64,000 nucleotides of DNA from Deltaproteobacteria bacterium (GTDB lineage Bacteria; Myxococcota_A; UBA9160; UBA4427). Location of the stretch: the NCBI GenBank assembly GCA_029261855.1, contig JAJDAN010000032.1:186001-250000 (forward strand). Direction: 5' to 3'. How positions within the stretch are numbered: position 1 is the first letter of the stretch; the number at the start of each line of letters is the position of its first letter. This document shows positions 42,767 through 51,441 of the stretch, one piece after another. Position numbers and translations under genes: made by a program. The notes beneath the pieces were generated by a model. It had not been told where the DNA came from and searched no databases. It was given only the letters and a program-made list of their open reading frames with translations.

Positions 42767-43605
42767 GCCAGCGCCTCGGTGGCCAGCGCGTCCACGTAGG
42801 CGAGCACGCCGTCGCGGTCGCGTCCGCGGATCATGGGGATCACGCGGTCGACGCCGAGCTCTTCCAGGCGGGCCAGGGTGTCGCGGTCCGGACTGGCGAT
42901 GGGTGTAACGCTGATCTCGAGGGTGCCGAGCGCATCCGGCCGTTCGACGCGCTTTGCGGCTTCCCGCAGGCCTTCGATCGCCTTGGCGGTGCCGTCGACG
43001 TCGAGAGCGAAGCCGTACCAGCCATTGCCCCGAGCCGTCGCCCGGCGGTAGGCGGCGTCGCTCATGCCGCCGATGATGAACGGAGGATGGGGCTGCTGGA
43101 CGGGGCGCGGCCGCGCCTGGATGCCGCCGAACTTGACGTAGCGACCGTCGAAGCTCGGCTCGTCCTGGGTCCACAGTGCCTTCATGGCGTCGATGTACTC
43201 GTCGGCGCGCGCGCCGCGCCCTTCGAAGGGAACGCCGAGAGCCCGGAACTCGGGCTCGAGGTAGCCCACACCGAGACCGAACAGCAGTCGTCCGCCGGAC
43301 ACCACGTCCAGGCTCGCGAGCTCTTTGGCGAGCACCACCGGGTTGCGCTGGGGGAGCAGCACGATGCCGGTCCCGAGCTTCACGCGCTCGGTCACGCCGG
43401 CGAGGTAGGCGAGGATCGTCGACGGGTGCAGCATCGGGAAGGCGGGCGGCGCGGGAGACGGCGGCGCTTGCGGGTCGGGGAGCACCACGTGCTCCCCCGT
43501 CCAAAGCGACTCGATGCCCGCGGCCTCCGCGGCGCGCGCTGCATCGCGCGCGACCTCGGGGTCGCCGCAGGGGCCCGAACCGATGCCGAACAGACCGATC
43601 TTCAT
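42763..43605 (-). CDS. LLM-class flavin-dependent oxidoreductase
   Basis: The ~280-residue TIM-barrel enzyme is of the luciferase-like family, many of which use F420. It has ESLWTGEHVVLPD near 31-43, LGTGIVLLPQRNPVVLAKELASLD near 77 and FGLGVGYLEPEFRALGV near 109. It has no membrane part. F420 or FMN dependence cannot be decided. ATG 43605 is preferred over 43632. It is coupled to the SnoaL-like gene and divergent from the thiolase. Confidence 0.87.
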   Translation of the reverse strand: MKIGLFGIGSGPCGDPEVARDAARAAEAAGIESLWTGEHVVLPDPQAPPSPAPPAFPMLHPSTILAYLAGVTERVKLGTGIVLLPQRNPVVLAKELASLDVVSGGRLLFGLGVGYLEPEFRALGVPFEGRGARADEYIDAMKALWTQDEPSFDGRYVKFGGIQARPRPVQQPHPPFIIGGMSDAAYRRATARGNGWYGFALDVDGTAKAIEGLREAAKRVERPDALGTLEISVTPIASPDRDTLARLEELGVDRVIPMIRGRDRDGVLAYVDALATEALA

Positions 43606-43718
43606 CGTGTACCTCGTCGTCTCGCGGGTCATCTCGCTGGGCCCTCTATGCCCAGGCTCTACGCCCGCGCCCTATGATAGTCTCGTTCGTCCGACGAAGT
43701 GAGAGCGAGGGTTCTGGC

Positions 43719-45236
43719 ATGGTGAGCGCTTCCGAAGACACACGCCCGGTCATCGTCGGGACCGCGCAGCTGACCGAACGCGACGTCGACCCGCGCGACG
43801 CCATGGGTCCGCTCGCGATGCTCGGCCAGATGGCCAACGAAGCGGCGTCGGACAGCGGTGCGGGCGCTCGCGCCCTGACGGCTCTCGACGCCATCGCCAT
43901 CGTCGACGTCGCCGCGTGGCGCGCCAAGAACCCGCCCCGGGTGCTTGCCGAAGCACTCGGCGCGCGCCCCGGTCGCGAGCTGGTTTCGGGCGTCGGCGGT
44001 GAAGCCGCGATTGCCATGTTCAATGACCTGGCGGTACAGATCGCCGCCGGACGCTCGCGAGTCGCCCTGCTCGCGGGTTGCAACAACCTGCGCACCCTGC
44101 GCCGGGCCCACCGGGAGGGTGTGTCCCTCGACTGGAAGACCGACGCCGGCAGCGACGCGTCACCCGAGGTCTTTCGTGAGACGCTGCCGGGGTCGTCGGA
44201 GACCGAGAAGCACTACGGCATGAAACAGCCGACGGACATCTATCCGATGTTCGAGAACGCCCTTCGCGGCCGCAGGGGCCTCGACCTCGAAGCGCATCGC
44301 AAGCGGATGGGCGCGCTCTTCGAGCCCTTCACGAAGGTCGCCGCGCGCAACCCCCATGCCTGGTTCCCCGTCGAGCGCAGCGCGGACGAGCTGACGACCG
44401 TGACCGATGCCAACCGCATGGTCGGCTTCCCGTACCCGAAGTACCTGAACGCCGTGCTCGAGACGGACCAGGCGGCCGCGGTGCTGCTGATGTCCGCGAG
44501 CGCGGCGCGCGAGCTCGGTGTTCCCGAGGACCTCTGGGTCTACTGGCGCGGCGGCGCGGATGCCATCGAAGCGGCGTGGTGGGCGAGTGAACGTCCGGAC
44601 CACGGCGAATGCCCCGCCATGAAGGCGTCGCTCATGGCCGCCCTCGACCGCGCCGGCGTCGCGCTCGCGGGTGTGGACCGGTTCGATCTCTACAGCTGCT
44701 TTCCGGCCGCCGTCGGCATGGCGTGCGAGATGCTGGGCCTCGAGATCGACGATCCGCGCGGGCTCACCGTGACGGGCGGCCTGCCCTACTTCGGCGGACC
44801 CGCGAACAACTACACGACCCACTCGCTGGCGCAGATGTGTCTCGAGCTGCGGGCGGGGCGGGGTCGCACGGGACTCGTGACCGGAAACGGCTGGTACCTG
44901 ACGAAGCACTCCGCCGCGGTGCTCTCGACCGAGCCGCCCGGAGCCGCGCTCGAGTCGGCAGGCGCTGCCGCCCTGCCGTCGGGCATGCCGAGCGAGGCGG
45001 TTCCGGTGGTCGCCGAGGCGGAAGGCGCCGGCACCGTCGAGACCTACACGGTGACCCACGGTCGCGCGGGACCCGAGCGCGGCATCGTCATCGGCCGCCT
45101 CGACGATGGTCGCCGCTTCCTTGCGAACACGCCCGACGACCGCGCGCTACTCGAAGCCTTCGTCGCCCGGGAAGAGCTGGGTCGCGGCGGCCGGGTGCGC
45201 TTCGACGGCGAGCGGAACGTCTTCGACCCGAGCTGA
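43719..45236 (+). CDS. Thiolase-family protein (SCP-x/acetyl-CoA acetyltransferase-like)
   Basis: The 505-residue protein is a thiolase-like protein of the SCP-x group. It has ALDAIAIVDVAAWR near 53, LETDQAAAVLLMSASAAREL near 247, DLYSCFPAAVGMACEMLGL near 326 and GGPANNYTTHSLAQM near 361 with the His. A further C-terminal domain from about 440 resembles an OB-fold/DUF35-like part. It is probably involved in acyl-CoA or sterol side-chain metabolism. ATG 43719 has GAGG upstream. Confidence 0.84.
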   Translation: MVSASEDTRPVIVGTAQLTERDVDPRDAMGPLAMLGQMANEAASDSGAGARALTALDAIAIVDVAAWRAKNPPRVLAEALGARPGRELVSGVGGEAAIAMFNDLAVQIAAGRSRVALLAGCNNLRTLRRAHREGVSLDWKTDAGSDASPEVFRETLPGSSETEKHYGMKQPTDIYPMFENALRGRRGLDLEAHRKRMGALFEPFTKVAARNPHAWFPVERSADELTTVTDANRMVGFPYPKYLNAVLETDQAAAVLLMSASAARELGVPEDLWVYWRGGADAIEAAWWASERPDHGECPAMKASLMAALDRAGVALAGVDRFDLYSCFPAAVGMACEMLGLEIDDPRGLTVTGGLPYFGGPANNYTTHSLAQMCLELRAGRGRTGLVTGNGWYLTKHSAAVLSTEPPGAALESAGAAALPSGMPSEAVPVVAEAEGAGTVETYTVTHGRAGPERGIVIGRLDDGRRFLANTPDDRALLEAFVAREELGRGGRVRFDGERNVFDPS

Positions 45237-45238
45237 AA

Positions 45239-45775
45239 TCAGTTGCTGGGGGTGTACTTCCGCAGCTTGCGCTGCAGGCTCTGACGGTGGAGCCCGAGTC
45301 GCCGGGCGGCCTGGCTGATGTTGCCTTCGCATTCCGCGAGCACGAACTCGATGTACTCGCGCTCGTGGCGATAGAGGCTCTGGAATTCGGTCGGGATCGG
45401 GACCGCGTCGTTCGCGAGGTCGGTGGTGTGCAGCGCTCGCTCGACCTCGTCGATGTCGATGGGCTTGGTGAGGTAGTGGGCGGCGCCGAGCTTCGTGGCC
45501 TGCACGGCGGTCGCAATGCTGCCGTAGCCCGTGAGTACGACCACATGGGTTCCCGGGCTGCGGCTCTTGATGGCCTGGATGACGTCGAGGCCGCTGTCCT
45601 GGCGAAGGCGCAGGTCGACGATCGCGAACTCGAAGAGCGTGACGTCCGCATCCCTGACGGAGGACAGGCTGTCGAGAGTCTGGACCGCGTAGCCGCGGTC
45701 CGTCATCTCGGTGGCGAGGGTATCGGCGAAGCGCGCGTTGTCCTCGACGATGAGGAGTTTGGGTTGCTCAGTCAT
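45239..45775 (-). CDS. RegA/PrrA-type response regulator
   Basis: The 178-residue protein has a receiver domain (phosphoacceptor Asp54 in AIVDLRLRQDSG, Lys104 in YLTKPID) and a C-terminal Fis-type helix-turn-helix (GNISQAARRLGLHRQSLQRKL). This two-part plan is the RegA/ActR/PrrA family, controlling redox- and respiration-related genes. It lies directly downstream of the RegB-like kinase on the same strand, 16 bases apart. Confidence 0.92.
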   Translation of the reverse strand: MTEQPKLLIVEDNARFADTLATEMTDRGYAVQTLDSLSSVRDADVTLFEFAIVDLRLRQDSGLDVIQAIKSRSPGTHVVVLTGYGSIATAVQATKLGAAHYLTKPIDIDEVERALHTTDLANDAVPIPTEFQSLYRHEREYIEFVLAECEGNISQAARRLGLHRQSLQRKLRKYTPSN

Positions 45776-45791
45776 GCACGGCTCGATGCGG

Positions 45792-47084
45792 TCACTGGAC
45801 TCCGGCCTCGAGGACGGCGCTGACGCGGGGGAAGCGTATGCGCGCGACGGCTCCGCCCTCGCTGCGGTCTTCGAGTAGCAGCTCGGCGCCCACGGCTGCC
45901 GCCAGGCTGTGGACGAAGTAGAGCCCCAGGCCCACGCCGTCCGCCTTGGTGGTGACGAAGGGCTCGCCGAGGTGCCTGCGGACCACGTCCGGCCAGCCCC
46001 CTCCCCGGTCCAGCACCGCGACCTCTGTGTGGCCCTCGTGCTTGTCGATGATGACCTCGACGTCCGTGTTGCCGCCGGACTCGATGGCGTTGTCGATGAG
46101 GTTCATCAGCGCCTGGGAGAACGCGACGGGGGGGATCACCGCCCGGCGTGGTGCGGGGCCGTGGGTGTGGATGTGGATACCGACGTCTTCGTGCTCGAGC
46201 TGCACGCCCGCACAAACCTGACTGACGATCTCGTCGACGTCCACGACTTCGAGGAGTAGCCGGTCCGGATGCAGGGGTGCGCCCGCCATGTGTCGCAGAA
46301 CGTCGCGGCAGTGCTCGAGGGCCTCGGCCGCGGTCTTGAGATCGGCGTCGCTTTCCAGAGCGTGGGTGCGACCCAGCCGGGCCAGCTTGAGCTGCGCGGT
46401 GTTGAGCGGCGTCGCCAGCTCGTGGGACAGGCCGGCGGCGAGTGCGCCGACCGCGCGCAAGCGGTCGATCCCCGTCTTCTGCTCGCGCAGGAACGTGAAG
46501 TGCGCGGTCATGGCCGACAAGGTGCGGGACAGCCAGGCGGTCAGGATCCAGAACACACCGGCAACCACCAGCTGCGCGGGGAACAGGATCCGCTTCGGGA
46601 TCAGCGACCCTTCGAGACCGGGCGGAATGTTCGAGAACGCCTGCAGCAACAGCAAGCATCCGATCAGCAGGCCGAAGAAGAACAGGCTCCGCTTGCCTTC
46701 GAGCAACAGCGCGCCGAGCCCCGTGTGCACGAACAGGATCGGGACCATCGGGTTCCAGGCGCCGCCGGTCAGCGCCAGCATGCCGGAGAGTGCTGCGATG
46801 TCACACGAGAGCTGGAAGAGCAGACGGCCGGGTGTCGCGGACGCGCCCCGGCGCAGGGCCGCCCAGGTGACGATGTTCATCGTGGCGAGCAGGATGATCA
46901 CCGACGCGAAGTGCGGCAGCAGGCGCGGTTCGAGCAGGCCGAACTCGAGCGCCGGGACGATCGTCGCGCACTGCGCCGCGATGGCGAGCCAGCGCAGTCG
47001 CACCACCCAGACGAGCTTGCCGGTGCTCTCCTCGGGGTCGGCGGAGATGGGGGGTGCAAAGAAGGAACGAAAGGTGGCCAGCAC
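45792..47084 (-). CDS. RegB/PrrB-type redox sensor histidine kinase
   Basis: The 430-residue protein has about six N-terminal membrane helices. Between two of them lies GGAWNP (residues 107-112), matching the GGxxNP quinone-binding motif of RegB. The kinase core has GLSHELATPLNTAQLKL with phosphoacceptor His221. N-box LIDNAIESGGN near 329 and GLGLYFVHSLAA near 389 follow. It probably phosphorylates the adjacent RegA-like regulator. The redox Cys of RegB is not certain here. Confidence 0.9.
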   Translation of the reverse strand: MLATFRSFFAPPISADPEESTGKLVWVVRLRWLAIAAQCATIVPALEFGLLEPRLLPHFASVIILLATMNIVTWAALRRGASATPGRLLFQLSCDIAALSGMLALTGGAWNPMVPILFVHTGLGALLLEGKRSLFFFGLLIGCLLLLQAFSNIPPGLEGSLIPKRILFPAQLVVAGVFWILTAWLSRTLSAMTAHFTFLREQKTGIDRLRAVGALAAGLSHELATPLNTAQLKLARLGRTHALESDADLKTAAEALEHCRDVLRHMAGAPLHPDRLLLEVVDVDEIVSQVCAGVQLEHEDVGIHIHTHGPAPRRAVIPPVAFSQALMNLIDNAIESGGNTDVEVIIDKHEGHTEVAVLDRGGGWPDVVRRHLGEPFVTTKADGVGLGLYFVHSLAAAVGAELLLEDRSEGGAVARIRFPRVSAVLEAGVQ

Positions 47085-47093
47085 CGCGGAAAT

Positions 47094-49172
47094 CTAGCGC
47101 GTCGCCGCCAGTCCGAACGCGTCGAGCAGGAAGGCCAGCACGAGTGCTTCCTCGTGCCACGCGTCGTAGCGCCCGGAGGGTCCGCCGTGTCCGGCACCCA
47201 TCTCCGTCTTGAGAAGGATCGGCTCGCTTCCGGTCGTCTGGTCTCGCAGCGCCGCCACCCACTTGGCGGGCTCCCAGTAGGCGACGCGCGGGTCGTTGAG
47301 GCCCGCCGTCGCGAGGATGCGCGGGTAGGGGCGCGCCGCGATGTTCTCGTAGGGGCAGTAGGCACGGAGCCACGCGTACTGCTCGGGAAGTGCCGGGTTG
47401 CCCCATTCTTCCCACTCCGTGACGGTCAGCGGCAGGGTCTCGTCGAGCATGGTGTTGACCACGTCCACGAAAGGCACCTCGGCGACCACCGCACGGAACA
47501 GATCGGGGCGTTGGTTGAGGGCGGCCGCCACGAGCAGGCCCCCAGCGCTGCCGCCGCGGATCGCGAGCCGGTCCGCGCGGGTGTAGTCCCGTTCGATCAG
47601 GTGCTCGGCGCAGGCGATCAGGTCACCGAAGCTGTTCTGCTTGTTGGCGAGCTTGCCGCCTTCGTACCAGGGTCTTCCCAGCTCGCCGCCGCCGCGCACG
47701 TGTGCAATGGCAAAGCCCACGCCCCGTTCGAGCAGGGACAGCCGCCCGGCGGAGAACCACGGGTCGCTGTTCGACTCGTAGGCGCCGTAGCCGTAGAGGA
47801 CGAGAGGCGAGCTGCCGTCCACGCGTGCGCCCTTCGGACGCACGAGGGAGATCGGGATGCGTGTCCCGTCGTCGGCGACCGCCCACTCGCGCAGGGATTC
47901 CCAGTCGTCGGGCTGGTATCCGCCGAGCACGGGCTGCTGCTTGAGCAGGCGGCGCTCGCCTGAATCGAGGTCTTCTTCGTAGATCGAGCTGGGGGTGACG
48001 AGGGACTCGTACTCGAAGCGAAGCAAGCCGGTCTCGAACTCGAGATTGGTGCTGGCGTCGACGGTGCGCACCGGTTCTGGGAACGAGAGCTCGCGCGTCG
48101 TGCCACCGTTCGTCGGCAAGACCGTGATGCCGCTCGTCCCGTCGGTGCGCGACCACGCGACCAGGTGGGCCTCGAAGGCGTCGAGGCCGTCGAGCTTGAC
48201 GTCGTCCCGGTGCGCCAGGATCTCCTTCCACGCGCCGGGGTTGCCCACCGGTGACTCGACGAGGCGGCCGTTTGGCGCATCCAGGGTGGTGAGGATCACG
48301 AGGCGGCCGCCATCCCCTGGATCTGCCGCGTCGCCTCGAAGGTGCTCGGCCCAGTACTCGACGCCCTGCTCGCGCGGCCGCACGCAGCGTGGCGCTGCCG
48401 CCGCGTCGGCGGCGTCGATCATCCACACCTCGCTCGTGACCTGGCTCTGCAGGGTGACGAGGATCCAGTCCTCGCTGCGCGTGGAGCCGACATCGAGAAA
48501 GAAGCGCTCGTCGTCCTCCTGGATCACGACCGCGTCGCTTTCCGGTGGCGTCCCCAGTTCGTGGCGCCACAGCTGGTAGGGGCGCATGGCGTCGTCCGGG
48601 CGCGTGTAGAAGAACCAGCTCGCATCCCGCGACCAGGCGCCGCCGTAGTAGGTGCCCGGAATGACGTCCGGGAGCTCGCGCCCGGACGCGAGGTCGCGGA
48701 AGCGCAGGGTGTACTGCTCGGACCCGTCGTAGTCCGTCGAGTAGGCCACGATGCCATGGTCCGGGCTGACCTCGAACAGGCCGAGCGCGAAGTAGTTCGA
48801 GTCTCCCGCCAGCAGGTTGCCGTCGAGCAGCACTTCCTCGGGCCCGTCGGCGCTCCCCGACCGACGGCAGGACAGGGGGTACTGCTTTCCCTCTTCGGTG
48901 CGACTCAGGTACCACCAGTTGCCCTTCGGCGCGGGCACGCTGAGGTCCGTCTCCTGGATCCTCGACTTGATCTCCTGGAAGAGTGTCTCCCGCAGGTCGG
49001 CGAGGTGTGCGACACGGGCGTCCGTGTAGTCGTTCTCGGCGCGCAGGTGCGCCAGGACTTCTTCGCTTTCCTTGTCCTGCATCCAGCGGTAGGAGTCGAC
49101 GACGGTGTCGCCGTGGAGGGTCCGGGGAACGGGCCGCGCGAGGGGCCTGGGCGGTTTCGGGGGTTTCTGCAT
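47094..49172 (-). CDS. ptrB: Oligopeptidase B (S9A family)
   Basis: The 692-residue serine peptidase has an N-terminal beta-propeller (VVDSYRWMQDKESEEVLAHL; many DW/F repeat strands) and a C-terminal hydrolase. Catalytic Ser in RGGSAGGLLVAA near 529, acid in GLNDPRVAYWEPAKW, and His in MGAGHGGPSGR near 664. Cytosolic; cleaves short basic peptides. Length is normal. The kinase gene begins 10 bases after its stop. Confidence 0.94.
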   Translation of the reverse strand: MQKPPKPPRPLARPVPRTLHGDTVVDSYRWMQDKESEEVLAHLRAENDYTDARVAHLADLRETLFQEIKSRIQETDLSVPAPKGNWWYLSRTEEGKQYPLSCRRSGSADGPEEVLLDGNLLAGDSNYFALGLFEVSPDHGIVAYSTDYDGSEQYTLRFRDLASGRELPDVIPGTYYGGAWSRDASWFFYTRPDDAMRPYQLWRHELGTPPESDAVVIQEDDERFFLDVGSTRSEDWILVTLQSQVTSEVWMIDAADAAAAPRCVRPREQGVEYWAEHLRGDAADPGDGGRLVILTTLDAPNGRLVESPVGNPGAWKEILAHRDDVKLDGLDAFEAHLVAWSRTDGTSGITVLPTNGGTTRELSFPEPVRTVDASTNLEFETGLLRFEYESLVTPSSIYEEDLDSGERRLLKQQPVLGGYQPDDWESLREWAVADDGTRIPISLVRPKGARVDGSSPLVLYGYGAYESNSDPWFSAGRLSLLERGVGFAIAHVRGGGELGRPWYEGGKLANKQNSFGDLIACAEHLIERDYTRADRLAIRGGSAGGLLVAAALNQRPDLFRAVVAEVPFVDVVNTMLDETLPLTVTEWEEWGNPALPEQYAWLRAYCPYENIAARPYPRILATAGLNDPRVAYWEPAKWVAALRDQTTGSEPILLKTEMGAGHGGPSGRYDAWHEEALVLAFLLDAFGLAATR

Positions 49173-49211
49173 GCGGGCCGGAGACTAACCGATTGAGGTA
49201 GAGTTCTGACG

Positions 49212-50408
49212 ATGCGTCAGATCGACTATCGGTTCTTCGACAGCGACAACCACTACTACGAGCCGCGGGACTGCTTCACTCGATGCATCGATCCGCGTCA
49301 TCGCGAGCGGGCGGTGCGCGTGGTCCGGGACGACGAAGGCCGCGAACGCATCCTGGTGGGCGACAAGCCGTTCACCTTCCTCGGCAACTTCGACTTCGAT
49401 CACAACGCGAAGCCCGGCGCCCTGCGCGAGATGCTCCGCAAGATGGGTACCCCGGACTACGAGGGCCAGGTCGTCCAGGAAAACGAGCGCGCCTTCCAGG
49501 ACCGGGACGCGCGGCTCGCGCGCATGGACGAGCAGGGCCTCGAGAGCTGCCTGCTGTTTCCCACCCTGGCGGTCTGCGTCGAGCAGTTCATGACCGATGA
49601 CCCCGTCCAGCTCTATGCGAACTTCGAGGCCTTCAATCGCTGGCTCGAGGAGACCTGGGGTTTCGACTACCGCGGTCGCATCTACGCTGCGCCGCTGCTG
49701 TCCCTGCGCGACCTCGATCTCGCCGTCGCCGAGCTCGAACGGGTGCTCGCGAGCGGCGCTCGCGTCATCGGCCTGCGCCCGGGCCCGGCCTACGGAAGGT
49801 CTCCCGCGGACCCGTACTTCGATCCCTTCTGGTCGCGGGTCCACGAAGCCGGGGCCAGTGTGGCGTTCCACATCGGGGAATCGGGCTACAACGAGATGAT
49901 GAGCGTGTGGTTTGGGGAAGAGCCGAATCCCTCCGCGCACCGGCAATCGGCCCTGCAGTGGAGCTGCTTCTACGGGGACCGACCCATCATGGACACGATC
50001 GCGGCGCTGGTCTTCCACAACTTGTTCGGCCGCTATCCGAACCTGAAGGTCGTCTCCGTCGAGAACGGCTCGCTCTTCGTCCCCTACCTGATGAAGTTGA
50101 TGGACAAGATGGGTGGCATGGGGCGCAACGGACCGTGGATCGGCGGGCGCATTCGCGAGAAGCCCAGCGCCATCATGCGCCGTCACGTGTTCGTGTCGCC
50201 CTATCACGAAGAGGACATCCCGGCCCTCGTCGGGCAGCTCGGCGCGTCCCAGGTGGTCTTCGGTTCCGATTATCCCCACCCCGAAGGCCTGGCCGAGCCG
50301 CGAGACTTCCTGGACGGGATCGCGAAGCTGTCGGACACGGAGGTCCGGATGGTGATGCGCGACAACGCCCGGGGCCTGGTGGGTCAGCCCCCGGAGTGCG
50401 CCGCATGA
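49212..50408 (+). CDS. Amidohydrolase-family metalloenzyme
   Basis: The 398-residue TIM-barrel amidohydrolase_2-like enzyme resembles the ACMSD/uronate type. The N-terminal DSDNHYYEP supplies metal residues. AFHIGESGYNE and VFGSDYPHPEG near 345 (Asp) complete the site. Typical action is decarboxylation or hydrolysis of a ring acid. It is first in a four-gene operon: TetR, DUF35 and thiolase-like genes follow with 4-base overlaps. It is divergent from ptrB (39 bases). Confidence 0.87.
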   Translation: MRQIDYRFFDSDNHYYEPRDCFTRCIDPRHRERAVRVVRDDEGRERILVGDKPFTFLGNFDFDHNAKPGALREMLRKMGTPDYEGQVVQENERAFQDRDARLARMDEQGLESCLLFPTLAVCVEQFMTDDPVQLYANFEAFNRWLEETWGFDYRGRIYAAPLLSLRDLDLAVAELERVLASGARVIGLRPGPAYGRSPADPYFDPFWSRVHEAGASVAFHIGESGYNEMMSVWFGEEPNPSAHRQSALQWSCFYGDRPIMDTIAALVFHNLFGRYPNLKVVSVENGSLFVPYLMKLMDKMGGMGRNGPWIGGRIREKPSAIMRRHVFVSPYHEEDIPALVGQLGASQVVFGSDYPHPEGLAEPRDFLDGIAKLSDTEVRMVMRDNARGLVGQPPECAA

Positions 50409-51034
50409 GCGATCGCGACTCTGTCGACCAGACCGGACGACAGCTGGGGCCGCGGGCGATGGAGACCCGCCGCCGGCTGCTCGAGGCCACCGAGAAGCTG
50501 CTCGCGCAGACGAAGCTCCGGGACCTGCGCGTCATCGACATCGCCCGGGAGGTCGGCACGTCGGCGGCCACCTTCTATCAGTACTTCCGCGACGTCGACG
50601 ACGTGGTCGTCTGCGTCGCCGAGCAGGTCTCGATGGAGATCCCGGGCATGCTCGAGCTGATCGCGGGGCCCTGGCACGGCCAGGAGGGGCTCGCGAAGGC
50701 GCGGACCATCGTCGAGGCCTTCATCGAGCACTGGGACGCCCACCAGGCCGTGTTGCGTGTCCGCAATCTGGCTTCGGACGAAGGCGACGAGCGCTTCCAG
50801 CGCCTGCGGGCGAAGACCATGAGCCCCCTCTTGCTGCAGCTCGCCAAGGTGATCGAAGAACACCGGGGCGCAGACGATCCACAGGGTCGTCCCGCGGCGG
50901 CGGCCGCCGCCATGGCTGCCATCCTCGAGCGCCTCGCCGCCTATCATCGCGAACTCGAGTTCGTCGGCGTTTCCCGGGAGGACCTGGTCGAGAGCTCGGC
51001 GCACATCCTGCACCGGACGGTCACCGGCGAGTGA
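50405..51034 (+). CDS. TetR-family transcriptional regulator
   Basis: The 209-residue protein has the N-terminal helix-turn-helix (RVIDIAREVGTSAATFYQYF). The C-terminal ligand-binding half is typical. It overlaps the amidohydrolase stop as ATGA and the DUF35 start as GTGA. It probably represses this operon in response to a CoA-thioester or related ligand. Confidence 0.9.
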   Translation: MSDRDSVDQTGRQLGPRAMETRRRLLEATEKLLAQTKLRDLRVIDIAREVGTSAATFYQYFRDVDDVVVCVAEQVSMEIPGMLELIAGPWHGQEGLAKARTIVEAFIEHWDAHQAVLRVRNLASDEGDERFQRLRAKTMSPLLLQLAKVIEEHRGADDPQGRPAAAAAAMAAILERLAAYHRELEFVGVSREDLVESSAHILHRTVTGE

Positions 51035-51441
51035 CGAAGCCCTCTCGTCTGCTGCCGCTCGTCACGCCCGAAAACGAGCACTACTGGCAGGGGGGCGCCC
51101 GCGACGAGCTGTGCTTCCTGTGCTGTCAGGACTGCAGCCACTACGTGCACCCGCCGGCGCCCCTGTGCCCCGAGTGCCTGTCCCGCAAGCTCGCGCCCCG
51201 GGCGGTATCCGGTCGCGCCGTCGTCCACACCTTCACCGTCAACCACCAGCCCTGGATCCCGGGCTTCGACCCGCCCTACGTAGTCGCGATCGTCGAGATC
51301 GAAGAGCAGCCGTCCTTGCGGCTGACCACGAACGTGAAGAACTGCGCCATCGAGGACGTGAGCATCGGCATGCCAGTGCAGGTGTGCTTCGAAGATCTCG
51401 GCGACGGGGTCTTCCTGCCGCTCTTCGAGCCGCGGGCATGA
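51031..51441 (+). CDS. DUF35 Zn-ribbon/OB-fold protein
   Basis: The 136-residue protein carries a four-Cys rubredoxin-like zinc ribbon (CQDC at ~33 and CPEC at ~46) followed by an OB fold (VVAIVEIEEQPSLRLTTNV). DUF35 proteins bind acyl-CoA and partner with SCP-x-type thiolases. Here the thiolase-like gene follows with ATGA overlap, so the two almost surely form one complex. Confidence 0.92.
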   Translation: MTKPSRLLPLVTPENEHYWQGGARDELCFLCCQDCSHYVHPPAPLCPECLSRKLAPRAVSGRAVVHTFTVNHQPWIPGFDPPYVVAIVEIEEQPSLRLTTNVKNCAIEDVSIGMPVQVCFEDLGDGVFLPLFEPRA

